From contig VEPN01000006.1 in assembly GCA_012026835.1 (NCBI GenBank), positions 1 to 64,000 of the forward strand: 64,000 nt of DNA. The letters are read 5' to 3'. Every line of letters starts with the position of its first letter. Positions within the stretch are counted from its first letter, which is position 1. Source of the stretch: Candidatus Methanoperedens sp. Lineage in GTDB: Archaea > Halobacteriota > Methanosarcinia > Methanosarcinales > Methanoperedenaceae. The notes under the pieces were generated by a model. The model did no database searches. It saw only the letters and a program-made list of their open reading frames with translations, and was not told the origin of the DNA. Both the position numbers and the translations under genes were made by a program. Below are positions 44,207 through 52,138 of this stretch, in pieces.

Positions 44207-44325
44207 ACTACCCGCCAAGTCCCATTTTTCAAAATATGAAGTTCTTTCTCAGAACAGACCTTTCTTTTCTCTTCATCAAAATGACAAACTATAGCTTTGT
44301 ATTTCTCTAATATTTGTTCTGGCAT
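44203..44325 (-). CDS. 40-aa micro-protein
   Basis: The frame encodes MPEQILEKYKAIVCHFDEEK and RKVCSEKELHILKNGTWRVV. Its ATG overlaps the upstream stop (TGATG), and its stop overlaps the next ATG (ATGA). It has two cysteines. Coupled position within the late module supports its expression. Confidence 0.5.
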   Translation of the reverse strand: MPEQILEKYKAIVCHFDEEKRKVCSEKELHILKNGTWRVV

Positions 44326-45101
44326 CAGGCGACCTCTCTATACCTGGGATTACCTTTTAATTGTGATGTCGGTTTTCTTACCCATGAACCGTCTGCCGTG
44401 ATTAAAATCGATTCTCCTTTTTTTAGACCTAATTCTGGTATACTATCCTGTAATTCAAAATCCATATCTTGTGGATTCTGTTTTGTCCACTTCCCATCAT
44501 TTCCTAATATTAGTTCATCATTCTTTTGGAGGCCACAATTATTATCCCGGCATTGAGTAACTCTAAGTCCTTTTTGAACACTTTGATTTTGATATGGCGT
44601 CAACTCTAATTCATCATTCAAGTATTGGTCATCATCTGTTGCTGGTTTTGGATTTCTCTTTTCCTTCATTTTTGAAGCCACATATTGAAGGAACTTGAGA
44701 ATATTTTGTGTCCCGCTCTTTTCAGGTAATGGAGCTACAGATACACCTCTCTTTTGAAGTTGAGGTATCATAGCGTTGCAGGTTTCAATAATACGCTCCA
44801 CAACGGCTTGAGTATTCTCATTATCTTCTTTCCTCAATTCCAGGTCTTCGCTCAACTGATGAACTTCTCTCCAGCTCAGGTCTTTAATATTTTTGATATT
44901 TTTTAGTCTTTCCTGACGCTGTTCATGAAGTATTCTTTCTGCTGCTCTCTCTAATGCCTGCTCCCGCGCATTTTCAGCCTGCTCAATATCTGTTTCTAAT
45001 TGTGATTTTTTTGGCTTTCCACCATATAAATATTCAAGCTCCATAATATTATCCTCCAAAAATAGTTTGGCTATATCTTTCCAATATTTTGAATTGTCCA
45101 T
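44325..45101 (-). CDS. Coiled-coil structural-like protein
   Basis: A 258-aa protein. The first ~140 residues are helical and coiled-coil (QLETDIEQAENAREQALERA). Two similar C-terminal modules follow: LQKNDELILGNDGKWTKQNP and LKKGESILITADGSWVRKPT. These short repeats each have a G-x-W-x-K motif. No family is recognised. It may be a virion scaffold or assembly protein. It follows the 112-aa gene directly and starts the overlapping gene chain. Confidence 0.65.
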   Translation of the reverse strand: MDNSKYWKDIAKLFLEDNIMELEYLYGGKPKKSQLETDIEQAENAREQALERAAERILHEQRQERLKNIKNIKDLSWREVHQLSEDLELRKEDNENTQAVVERIIETCNAMIPQLQKRGVSVAPLPEKSGTQNILKFLQYVASKMKEKRNPKPATDDDQYLNDELELTPYQNQSVQKGLRVTQCRDNNCGLQKNDELILGNDGKWTKQNPQDMDFELQDSIPELGLKKGESILITADGSWVRKPTSQLKGNPRYREVA

Positions 45102-45440
45102 TCATTTCATGCCCGAAAAATATTGATTTTGTAATTGAGAATCGATATCTCTATATTTTCTCTTTTGTGGATAATTTAGAGTATCAGAAAATGCCGCTCC
45201 CCTTTCTGCTTCCATATTCTCCCTTAGCGCGTCATGAATATCTGATTCGGTTGTTTGAGTATCTATTGTTCTCTTCCCGCCGTCTGGATTTACAGGCATT
45301 GCAACATTTTCATTTGCTGCATATCCACTTGGTTCCGGCTTAATATTTTCATCCTGTGAGTTCCCATTCCCACTTAATTGTCCTGCTTTGTCGTCAGGGT
45401 CATACCCCACTGCTTTAAATATTTTATCTAATATTTTCAT
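45102..45440 (-). CDS. Acidic hypothetical protein of late module
   Basis: A 112-aa, probably disordered protein: MKILDKIFKAVGYDPDDKAG, then Asn/Glu/Pro-rich linkers. No domain is recognised. It begins the run of structural-like genes and its stop abuts the next ATG at the same base border. It could be a scaffold or adaptor. Confidence 0.6.
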   Translation of the reverse strand: MKILDKIFKAVGYDPDDKAGQLSGNGNSQDENIKPEPSGYAANENVAMPVNPDGGKRTIDTQTTESDIHDALRENMEAERGAAFSDTLNYPQKRKYRDIDSQLQNQYFSGMK

Positions 45441-45446
45441 AATATT

Positions 45447-45542
45447 TCACTCCCTCTTTTCAATTTTAAGTAATTTGTATTCTAAGACTTCAATTCTCGT
45501 CAATATATCTTGAAGAAGTTCCTCCAAGTCAGTTATACTCAT
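45447..45542 (-). CDS. 31-aa coiled-coil micro-protein
   Basis: The frame encodes MSITDLEELLQDILTRIEVL and EYKLLKIEKRE. It is a clean amphipathic heptad helix. The start overlaps the upstream stop as ATGA, and the stop is 6 nt before the next gene. Translational coupling supports it. Confidence 0.5.
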   Translation of the reverse strand: MSITDLEELLQDILTRIEVLEYKLLKIEKRE

Positions 45543-45784
45543 AATGCCACCCTGCCCGATACTATGTATTCGTTGTCTGATTTTTGGTATATGCCGGCAT
45601 CACAAAGAAATACCAGACAATCGCCAACAATCGCTTCTTCCAATCCGACCCTCGCAGATATCTTATCGATTGCCCATGGTTCATCTCTGGGCAATTGTTC
45701 AGCAACATTTAATAGTCGTTGCATCGCGACATTAATCTCTCTGAGCGAGTATTTGTATGTTAAAAAAGTATGTTTAGAAGTCAT
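45539..45784 (-). CDS. Winged-helix-like small protein
   Basis: An 81-aa protein. PWAIDKISARVGLEEAIVGD, then CLVFLCDAGIYQKSDNEYIV resembles a winged-helix DNA-binding unit. It overlaps the end of the RHH gene upstream by 11 nt. It may regulate the late module. Confidence 0.6.
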   Translation of the reverse strand: MTSKHTFLTYKYSLREINVAMQRLLNVAEQLPRDEPWAIDKISARVGLEEAIVGDCLVFLCDAGIYQKSDNEYIVSGRVAL

Positions 45785-46016
45785 AATATCCCACCGGTAT
45801 TTTGTCGAAGCTCTGCTTCTCGATGTATTTCATAAATATTTTTGTTTTGATATCTTGTATACCTTTCTCGATTTCATCGACAATTGCCGGGTCTGAGTAT
45901 AAACGAATAGCTTCCTCAATTATCTGACTTCGATTCTTGTTGAATTTAATACTTAGTTCATCGACTTTCTTACAAAGTTCTTCGTCGATGTTGTATGATT
46001 TGATTGATTTTTTCAT
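45774..46016 (-). CDS. Ribbon-helix-helix regulator
   Basis: About 80 aa, start MKKSIKSYNIDEELCKKVDE. KFNKNRSQIIEEAIRLY is the ribbon-helix-helix. The longer frame upstream has no coding character, so the ATG at 46016 is used. It overlaps the next gene. Confidence 0.7.
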   Translation of the reverse strand: MKKSIKSYNIDEELCKKVDELSIKFNKNRSQIIEEAIRLYSDPAIVDEIEKGIQDIKTKIFMKYIEKQSFDKIPVGYYDF

Positions 46017-46385
46017 ATAACTCCTTAATGGGATAATTGGGGAACAAGAAGGTAGATAGTATATTGTCCCCCAATTTTTACAGGAGGCCGGGTGGGAGAA
46101 GAAGATAAAAAAAGCTCCCATCCTGAAGGCAAGATTTACATGACTTGGTCTTGGATGAATTCTTGCCTTTGCCCGGATTTATCAAAAATTAATAAATCCT
46201 CATATAATTACGCATTTTAACTATTTTATACTGTTAAGTTTGATTTTTAGTATCTCCATAAAACTAAGATGCCAAAGCACCACCCGTGGTGAAATTGTAA
46301 TAGAAAGTGTCGTGGTTCAATTACCTTATTCTCCTGCTCATAAAGCTAATCTAAAGCTCAATACAAGCGCTATAAACGATTCTAA
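46017..46385. other. Non-coding region of the element
   Basis: About 370 bp between the RHH gene and an HTH gene. A small hairpin caccac-cc-gtggtg lies near 46280. I see no gene; it likely holds the RHH promoter and operators. Confidence 0.4.
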
Positions 46386-46877
46386 TCAATTGCTCGATGC
46401 TTTGCCTATCAACCTATTAATAAGCTGCGAATAATCTTCCCCTTCTCCCTTTATCTTTTTTAATGATTCAAAAATATCAGACTCAATGGATAAAGTAACT
46501 GTTGCATCATCAGCTTCATTCAAAAAGTCCTTAATTATTTCTCCGAATTCTTTTCTTGGTTTTTTGTATTGACAATTGGCGCAATCGAGTTGTGTTTTAT
46601 TATCTTTCAGATAATCGGCCAACTTAATCCATTCTGTTGTATTACCTGGAACCATTTTTCCATCAATAATTGATTGTACCGCAATCTCCCTCAACTTTGC
46701 TTCTATATCTGGCGATATAACATGCTTCCGCCTATGCCCTGATATTGCTTGTTCTGTACAGCCAAATTGCTTGGCTATTGCTCGCTGCGTCAGAATCCCC
46801 TCAAGAAGTAATTTGTCGATTTCATCCCTATCTTTATGAGTACAAACTGTACACGCGCTTTGAAATATTTTCTTCAT
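46386..46877 (-). CDS. HTH protein, possible terminase-small-subunit type
   Basis: A 163-aa protein. The N-terminal CTVCTHKDRDEIDKLLLEG, then ILTQRAIAKQFGCTEQAISG and HRRKH match the small C-x2-C ... HTH ... H-x-x-x-H unit often found in phage DNA-binding proteins and terminase small subunits. The middle has a C-x2-C pair (CANCQYKKP). The C-terminus is a second helical RHH-like region. No large terminase is nearby, so a transcription role is equally possible. Confidence 0.65.
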   Translation of the reverse strand: MKKIFQSACTVCTHKDRDEIDKLLLEGILTQRAIAKQFGCTEQAISGHRRKHVISPDIEAKLREIAVQSIIDGKMVPGNTTEWIKLADYLKDNKTQLDCANCQYKKPRKEFGEIIKDFLNEADDATVTLSIESDIFESLKKIKGEGEDYSQLINRLIGKASSN

Positions 46878-47025
46878 AAAATCCTCCTGGTTATTGATAT
46901 TTATATAAAATTAATCCATAAATTAAAATGCCTGAGTGGCTCGCCCAATTGCTGTTTTGGTAAATATTATTTTAGATATATTAACCAGCTATAACCCTGG
47001 TTTTTCGAGCGCCCGATGCGGGTAT

Positions 47026-47202
47026 TTAAACCCTGCTATCTACTATTAAATCGTAAATCTTTAATATCCCCAGTTCTGCTATTTCTTGCCTGATGTCAGA
47101 AATATTAACATCCCGCTCTAATCCATTTCCATTATTTTTGTATCCTGCCTTCTCTAACTTCATGCGTTGCTCAGTATCAAAATATTTTAATTTTATTTTC
47201 AT
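47026..47202 (-). CDS. 58-aa hypothetical protein of the element
   Basis: The frame starts MKIKLKYFDTEQRMKLEKAG and continues NGLERDVNISDIRQEIAELG to a TAA. The ATG overlaps the stop of the upstream HTH gene as ATGA. No family is recognised. Confidence 0.55.
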   Translation of the reverse strand: MKIKLKYFDTEQRMKLEKAGYKNNGNGLERDVNISDIRQEIAELGILKIYDLIVDSRV

Positions 47203-47531
47203 AATATTATTCTTGTCTCCTTAATATTTAATATCCTTAGATTGTAAAGGATTTTTTTAATATTCTTTAAATCTATCTCCTGCTCCAGAATCTTCGATTC
47301 TCTGTAATCAATAGATTCTTTGAATCCGTCCTGTTGTAAGAGTTCCTTCACTCCAACTCCTTCGGAGTTTTCCACAACGACTCTTATATTACAATTATCA
47401 AACTCGCTCTTATCAATTGGTTCAATAAAACTTTTTATTACTGCATCAACAAGTACTTTATCAATATTCAATTGACGCGCTATTACATGCGACTTCTTTC
47501 CCTGTCTGTATAATTCTAATATCTTTTTCAT
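47199..47531 (-). CDS. HTH protein of the element
   Basis: A 110-aa protein. MKKILELYRQGKKSHVIARQ, then LNIDKVLVDAVIKSF forms an N-terminal helix-turn-helix of the sigma-70 region 4/transposase-like kind. The C-terminal half is of unknown fold. It starts downstream of a 17-bp inverted repeat that could be its operator, and it is coupled to the following 58-aa gene. Confidence 0.65.
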   Translation of the reverse strand: MKKILELYRQGKKSHVIARQLNIDKVLVDAVIKSFIEPIDKSEFDNCNIRVVVENSEGVGVKELLQQDGFKESIDYRESKILEQEIDLKNIKKILYNLRILNIKETRIIL

Positions 47532-47590
47532 GATTTCATCTCCTGCTATTGCTTTTTTATATTCTTATCAACAAAACCGCTATCTACACC

Positions 47591-47660
47591 CGAGATATTA
47601 GGAAAACACCAGATAACATTTCTCTATCTTATTATATTAGGGAGTTTTCCTAATATCTCG
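47591..47660. repeat. 17-bp perfect inverted repeat with 36-bp spacer
   Basis: The left arm cgagatattaggaaaac (47591-47607) and right arm gttttcctaatatctcg (47644-47660) are exactly complementary. It lies between the helicase stop and the start of the HTH gene. Candidate operator, terminator or replication origin. Confidence 0.85.
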
Positions 47661-47675
47661 TCTCCCGATATTGGT

Positions 47676-49484
47676 TTATCTGTCAAATATTAAGATTTTA
47701 CGACTCCCTTCTTCCTTGACTTTCCACCAGTCTGGAAATAGATACTTGCATCTCTCGAAAATATCAATGACCCCTTTCTTCTTTAATCCGAGTTTTTTGT
47801 AATATTTCTTCAATCCAGATTGAGCAATTTCAGATAAGGGTACCTGATTCCTGCCTTTGATATCTTGATTTGTGCAATATTTGAAGATTTCACTGACCAT
47901 CGGCAATAATTGATAATCTTCATATTTGATATCTGGAATTTTATATCCTGATTTATCAGTAACTCCCAACCAGAACCCAGCATAAAAATGACAGCTATCT
48001 GGAAGTCCGCCGACTTTATAAGTAATTACTACTTCCTTCTTATCTGGAAAGAACATCTTGAAAATTTTCTCATCTACTCCCAGCATGAAAACAATACTTC
48101 TTTTATTTCCTTCTGGGTCTTTTCCCCTGCCTAATGCTTGTTGCATTTCATGGGATATTTCCATTTTTCTGACATCTTCTTTTGTATCATAGATTGCCTT
48201 ATATCCAGCATCACTATCTTGAGGCGTCCATGGTGCTCCAACACATACCACAATATCTCCCTCTATCCTGACTCCGCTCGTATCTGCTGACCGATAGTAA
48301 GTGATATAAGCATACTCCTCAACTTTAATCCCCTTAATGTTCCATCTCTCGATTTCTCGTTTAATATCGGTATTCATAGCAATTACAAGGATTTTATACT
48401 CTGGATAAAATTTATCGACCAATCCTTCCAATGCTCTTTTTATTTTAGGACTTTGTTCATTCCAATCTTTTGTGAGATTCCATTTGGCTCTATCTAAAAC
48501 AATTAATCTTGTTTTTTCCGTTTCATTATAATCTGGCATTTCTACTCGTACTCCATTAAATATTGTAGTATGTGGCAAGGCTAATCCAGTAATGAAAATC
48601 TTCCCGTTATAGTTGGAATAATCCAAAAAACTTTTCAAAGCCATTACTGGTTGAAGTGTATTTGGGATAAGACATTTTTGTTTCTTATCATTTATTTTCT
48701 GTATCGATATCTTGAAATCTAAATACATCAAAGCATGAATAAAATTTTTAAAAAGATTTTGTTGATATTTAGGAATCAGGTTTTTTAAAGATATCAAACC
48801 TTTCTTTTTGGTCAATGAATAAAAATCCTCACAATATGGATTATCCTGAAAATCATTTCCTTCTGGAATCTTTTCAAAGAATTTTAATATTTCATCAAGA
48901 TTTTCCCATGCCATCCTCTCATATCTTGGTAATCCGCTTTTTATATCCATGAGATAAAATTTATTTAATAAGCTCCTGACATCCGACAAAGGTATAATTG
49001 GCGGGGCAATCAGGATAGCTTTAGAAAATTCATCAAGAATCAGGACATCATAATTTTTAAAAATATGTTTGGTGATATCGAAGGGCAGACTCCATAAAGT
49101 ATTGAATTTATGATATGTTATTGCTAAAATATCCCAATCGCCTTCCATTACTTCTTTATATCCACAATCGGCCTGACATTCAGAGCACTTCCCTTTATGG
49201 AACCAATCGAAAAGTTCATCCCGAATTGATTCTGGACACATATTTTGATTGACATCTATCTTCTTGAATTTTTTACCTGCTGGGATATTTGGTTCAATAG
49301 TTTCGTTAATGATTTTATTGGTTGGTTCAAATATACAAATCCTATGATTCAAATTTAAGCCAACTTGTTCTAAATTGTAAGTAACTCCAGTCTGAGCCCA
49401 TTTATCAATCTCTATTATTCTATCCTGATTTTCATACCAAGACTTAATAAGCTCACGATGTTTCAAAAATAAATCTGGATTCAT
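47676..49484 (-). CDS. XPD/DinG-like superfamily 2 helicase with degenerate P-loop
   Basis: A 602-aa protein. Four cysteines (C83, C100, C103, C107; MCPES ... GKCSECQADCGY) are placed like the Fe-S domain of XPD/DinG helicases. DWDILAITYHKFNTLW and VLILDEFSKAIL correspond to the motif region and a DE(A/F)x motif II. QQALGRGKDPEGNKR is motif VI. The Walker A region is AQTGVTYN, lacking the GK[S/T] core. It may bind but not efficiently hydrolyse ATP, or act as a divergent replication or packaging motor. It overlaps the small gene upstream by 4 nt. Confidence 0.75.
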   Translation of the reverse strand: MNPDLFLKHRELIKSWYENQDRIIEIDKWAQTGVTYNLEQVGLNLNHRICIFEPTNKIINETIEPNIPAGKKFKKIDVNQNMCPESIRDELFDWFHKGKCSECQADCGYKEVMEGDWDILAITYHKFNTLWSLPFDITKHIFKNYDVLILDEFSKAILIAPPIIPLSDVRSLLNKFYLMDIKSGLPRYERMAWENLDEILKFFEKIPEGNDFQDNPYCEDFYSLTKKKGLISLKNLIPKYQQNLFKNFIHALMYLDFKISIQKINDKKQKCLIPNTLQPVMALKSFLDYSNYNGKIFITGLALPHTTIFNGVRVEMPDYNETEKTRLIVLDRAKWNLTKDWNEQSPKIKRALEGLVDKFYPEYKILVIAMNTDIKREIERWNIKGIKVEEYAYITYYRSADTSGVRIEGDIVVCVGAPWTPQDSDAGYKAIYDTKEDVRKMEISHEMQQALGRGKDPEGNKRSIVFMLGVDEKIFKMFFPDKKEVVITYKVGGLPDSCHFYAGFWLGVTDKSGYKIPDIKYEDYQLLPMVSEIFKYCTNQDIKGRNQVPLSEIAQSGLKKYYKKLGLKKKGVIDIFERCKYLFPDWWKVKEEGSRKILIFDR

Positions 49485-49696
49485 CCGGTTTCTCCTATCG
49501 TAATATGTTTTGCTTTCTTTTCGAGATATTTATCAACACATTTCTTGATTCGTTCTTCCAAGATTTCTTTTCCATCATCGCCGCAAAATCCGATAACACC
49601 ATTTACGGATTCTGCGTATGCTTCAGCTTGTCCTCTCGTAGGAAATTCATGCCAATCTATACCCATCGCATCTTCGACTCCTGCGAACCATCTCAT
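49481..49696 (-). CDS. 71-aa hypothetical protein upstream of the helicase
   Basis: It starts MRWFAGVEDAMGIDWHEFPT and continues RGQAEAYAESVNGVIGFCGD; a mixed alpha/beta protein. It overlaps the helicase start (ATGA), so the two are made together. Function unknown, possibly a helicase partner. Confidence 0.6.
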   Translation of the reverse strand: MRWFAGVEDAMGIDWHEFPTRGQAEAYAESVNGVIGFCGDDGKEILEERIKKCVDKYLEKKAKHITIGETG

Positions 49697-49775
49697 ATAT
49701 AACTCCGTCTCATTAGGGTCATTTTATCAAAAAATAAAAGGGAGAAATTATTCTAATTTCGTATCTGATTACCAC

Positions 49776-50153
49776 TCACGATATTTGTTCGTCATGTATG
49801 ATTTTTGCCCCACAATCTCGACAAAAATAATCAGAAAATCTTACATTTCTCTCACATTTGGGGCAGTAAGGTTGAGCAGTAGCTGTAACAAAATCTGAGA
49901 AATCAGATAATCCATGCTTTTCATAGATTTCTTTAAGTTTATTCAGGATGTCCTTTGCACCCTCTTCGGTCATTTCATCCTTGATAACAAGATGCTCATT
50001 ATCACCGATAGAAATTATACTCCTAAATTCTTTTACTACTTCTTTACGTGCTTCATCCCATTCTGGGTCTTCAGGGGTTCCTGTATTTCTTTCTGTCCAT
50101 TCGGAGTCGTCAGGTATTCCTGTATTTATCCAAAATCTTTTTGTTGTTGTCAT
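49776..50153 (-). CDS. Zinc-ribbon hypothetical protein
   Basis: A 125-aa protein. The C-terminus YCPKCERNVRFSDYFCRDCG is a zinc ribbon (C-x2-C ... C-x2-C). The N-terminus has two WTERNTGTPEDPEWDEA-like acidic parts, and the middle is helical. It is early in the minus-strand replication-like module. Confidence 0.65.
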   Translation of the reverse strand: MTTTKRFWINTGIPDDSEWTERNTGTPEDPEWDEARKEVVKEFRSIISIGDNEHLVIKDEMTEEGAKDILNKLKEIYEKHGLSDFSDFVTATAQPYCPKCERNVRFSDYFCRDCGAKIIHDEQIS

Positions 50154-50254
50154 TATTTTTTATCCTAAATGGGATTCCTCCCATTCGGACATCCAGATAT
50201 TAACTTCCTATTTATTAATCAAATGGTTTCGCCGATGTCGAAAAAAGAGTGGGA

Positions 50255-50782
50255 TTATCCCCTATATACCCCATCTTTGATTTCTTGTTCCTTAAATTCT
50301 TTTTCAAGATTGTCATCTTTAATATCTTTAATCTTGTCATTAAAATAATATTTCAAACCAACAATTTTCTTATGGATATCTACCAAATCAAGATTGACAT
50401 CCATACATGCCGAAGTTTTAATGACCTGATTAGTTAAATCTGAAAGTTTCTTGGCGATATCATCCAATTCATTGTCCCAGTTTGTATAATCTTCGATGGT
50501 TGGTTCATTCTCCATTATCTCAGGATGTTCAAGTGCAAATTTTTGCAGTTTCTCTTCCTTTCTCTGCTTTGCACTCTTTAGTTGTCCAACCCCTTTATAC
50601 TTTATTTTTTCAGCATTGTCAATCATCCATTGGTCGCCATAAATATCCCTGACAAGCCTGATTCCTTTTCTCGTCGGATATTTAGTGCCAACACATGAAT
50701 AATCTTTTCCAATTTGTTCAATAGTGTATCCCGCATCGATTTTTTCTTGAACCGCCTTTTTCATTTTGTCGCATATTGTCAT
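50255..50782 (-). CDS. HTH-like helical protein, first gene of minus module
   Basis: A 175-aa protein. The N-terminal EKIDAGYTIEQIGKDYSCVG, then RKGIRLVRDIYGDQW suggests a helix-turn-helix. The rest is charged helical. It is the first minus-strand gene after the divergent region at 50783-50954, so it probably starts the main transcript of the element. Candidate regulator or terminase small subunit; unproven. Confidence 0.6.
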   Translation of the reverse strand: MTICDKMKKAVQEKIDAGYTIEQIGKDYSCVGTKYPTRKGIRLVRDIYGDQWMIDNAEKIKYKGVGQLKSAKQRKEEKLQKFALEHPEIMENEPTIEDYTNWDNELDDIAKKLSDLTNQVIKTSACMDVNLDLVDIHKKIVGLKYYFNDKIKDIKDDNLEKEFKEQEIKDGVYRG

Positions 50783-50954
50783 TTGGTGTGGCCTCCGGTA
50801 TATGGAAGCTAATCACCAAAATCTTCCAGCAACCGCCACTATGTCATGGAGTCATATATCATTTTCCTTCATAATCCTGATGAGGGAACCAACTCTGATG
50901 GTTTTTAATTTAGAATAGTTATATTTAATATTCATAACACACATCATTTTAATA

Positions 50955-51158
50955 ATGATATCCGAAGAAATGATAGGTACGGCTATAATCAGTGCAATTT
51001 TAGGTTTAAGTGGTGGATATTTCACTTTCCGTCTAACAACAGAGTCCAGAATAAAAGATTTAGAGCATGAGGTAAAATTACTTCAACCTATCAAAAATAT
51101 TCTATTGGAAATCGGAAGTAAAAATGTGGAGGAATTCTTTAAGGGGGTAAAAAAATGA
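50955..51158 (+). CDS. Small membrane-anchored coiled-coil protein
   Basis: A 67-aa protein with one N-terminal membrane helix (MIGTAIISAILGLSGGYFTF) and a short coiled coil (IKDLEHEVKLLQPIKNIL). It overlaps the next gene by 4 nt. It may be a holin-like or virion membrane protein of the element. Confidence 0.6.
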   Translation: MISEEMIGTAIISAILGLSGGYFTFRLTTESRIKDLEHEVKLLQPIKNILLEIGSKNVEEFFKGVKK

Positions 51159-51367
51159 GTTATAATATACAAGAATTTCAAAGGATGCAGTATTTATTAG
51201 GAAAATCCAAACAATATTCTTTAACCTTTCAAGAGCAAGATGAATTGAGGTCTCTCATAACAAAGGAACAACCTTCAGCACAAAATAATTCAATAGAGGA
51301 TTTGATTAAATTAGGATTAATTCTTGTAGGTGTATATATCATTTCTAAAATATTGGAAGAAAGATAA
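51155..51367 (+). CDS. Small tail-anchored membrane protein
   Basis: A 70-aa protein. The first 45 residues are soluble (MSYNIQEFQRMQYLLGKSKQ) and the end DLIKLGLILVGVYIISKILE is a membrane helix. It is coupled by ATGA to the preceding membrane protein. Confidence 0.6.
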   Translation: MSYNIQEFQRMQYLLGKSKQYSLTFQEQDELRSLITKEQPSAQNNSIEDLIKLGLILVGVYIISKILEER

Positions 51368-51371
51368 ACTG

Positions 51372-51623
51372 TTAAGGATTATCATTCATCGTCTTGCTCT
51401 TGTATTTACACCATCCCAACAATTTCTTGGCTCTGGTCAATACTATATCTACCTCTTCTTGAGTGGTCGCTCTTTTGAGCATGACAGATGATTTGCTCCA
51501 TTGCGCCTCGCAATTCTCCTGCTCCTCTGGGGAGAAAAGTGGTTGATAGATTGTTTTATACTCTTCACGATATTGTTTGAATATTTGCCATGCAAGTTGT
51601 CTATCTGAATCAAAATCGGTCAT
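51372..51623 (-). CDS. 83-aa hypothetical protein of the element
   Basis: A helical, charged protein starting MTDFDSDRQLAWQIFKQYRE with one Cys near each end. It overlaps the small RHH gene upstream as ATGA, which suggests a regulator plus partner or toxin-antitoxin-like arrangement. No family recognised. Confidence 0.55.
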   Translation of the reverse strand: MTDFDSDRQLAWQIFKQYREEYKTIYQPLFSPEEQENCEAQWSKSSVMLKRATTQEEVDIVLTRAKKLLGWCKYKSKTMNDNP

Positions 51624-51778
51624 TTATGCTCCACAGGGATGAATCGGACATCTTCAGGATTAATTTTATATTCTCGGATTATTTTGTTCAAGACTTCTGT
51701 TTTGTTCATTGCCATTATACATTGTAAGTCAGCGAGTCGCTCCGCAGCCTCGTCTGAAATATTAAGTGTAGTTTTCAT
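51620..51778 (-). CDS. Short ribbon-helix-helix protein (antitoxin-like)
   Basis: The frame encodes MKTTLNISDEAAERLADLQC, then MNKTEVLNKIIREYKINPED, a clean ribbon-helix-helix of 52 aa. It is coupled by ATGA to the 83-aa gene that follows. Such pairs are common as antitoxin-toxin or as element repressors. Confidence 0.65.
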   Translation of the reverse strand: MKTTLNISDEAAERLADLQCIMAMNKTEVLNKIIREYKINPEDVRFIPVEHK

Positions 51779-51888
51779 ATCTGCTCCTGGAATATTTTAT
51801 TCCTAATATTCAGAATTTTAATTTCAAGGAAATATGAAAATATTTTTCATCAGCAAATTTTATATTTTAAGCAGTAAATATAGACTTC

Positions 51889-52095
51889 ATGGCAGAGGAA
51901 CATTCAAATTTCTTGTTTGGATTTGCTGCTATGATTTTTGCAGGATATCCAATGGTTAAAGACATTATCAACCGCCAACCTGGTGATAATGCAATAACAA
52001 GTGCGATAGGGACAATATTATTTGCTGTGGGGATAACATTAGGATTCATTTTAATGTTTGACCTAAGAAATAAAGCAGATGAGATTAAAAAATAA
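51889..52095 (+). CDS. Small two-helix membrane protein near the right end
   Basis: A 68-aa protein with two hydrophobic helices (FLFGFAAMIFAGYPMV; ITSAIGTILFAVGITLGFIL) separated by a short loop with NRQPGDNA. Size and topology resemble both small archaeal membrane proteins and hydrophobic capsid proteins of spindle-shaped viruses; the latter is speculation. It is the last gene before the inferred right end of the element. Confidence 0.6.
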   Translation: MAEEHSNFLFGFAAMIFAGYPMVKDIINRQPGDNAITSAIGTILFAVGITLGFILMFDLRNKADEIKK

Positions 52096-52122
52096 TCTTT
52101 CCAGGAGATAAAAGATTCTATA

Positions 52123-52132
52123 ATATACGTTA
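52123..52132 (+). repeat. Candidate attR core
   Basis: Exact copy of atatacgtta at 38789-38798, same orientation. It lies 7 bp before the start of the host ATC-hydrolase-like gene. Confidence 0.3.
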
Positions 52133-52138
52133 GATAAA

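Larger units (their letters stand above)
38789..52132. mobile_element. Integrated virus-like or satellite element, about 13.3 kb
   Basis: AT-rich DNA bounded by a RHH gene plus tyrosine recombinase on the left and by host genes (yedE, ATC-hydrolase-like) on both sides. Cargo includes many overlapping small genes, several DNA-binding proteins, a degenerate XPD-like helicase, a tape-measure-like protein, fibre-like proteins, a glycosyltransferase and an HExxH peptidase. A 10-bp direct repeat atatacgtta lies at each edge (38789 and 52123). No terminase large subunit, portal, protease or capsid protein is recognised. Ends are inferred and may be off by tens of bases. Confidence 0.75.

Noticed and set aside
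46925-47030. tRNA-like gcctgagtggctcgccc stretch in the element
   Set aside because: No acceptor stem or anticodon arm can be paired; only a weak accag/ctggt hairpin is present.
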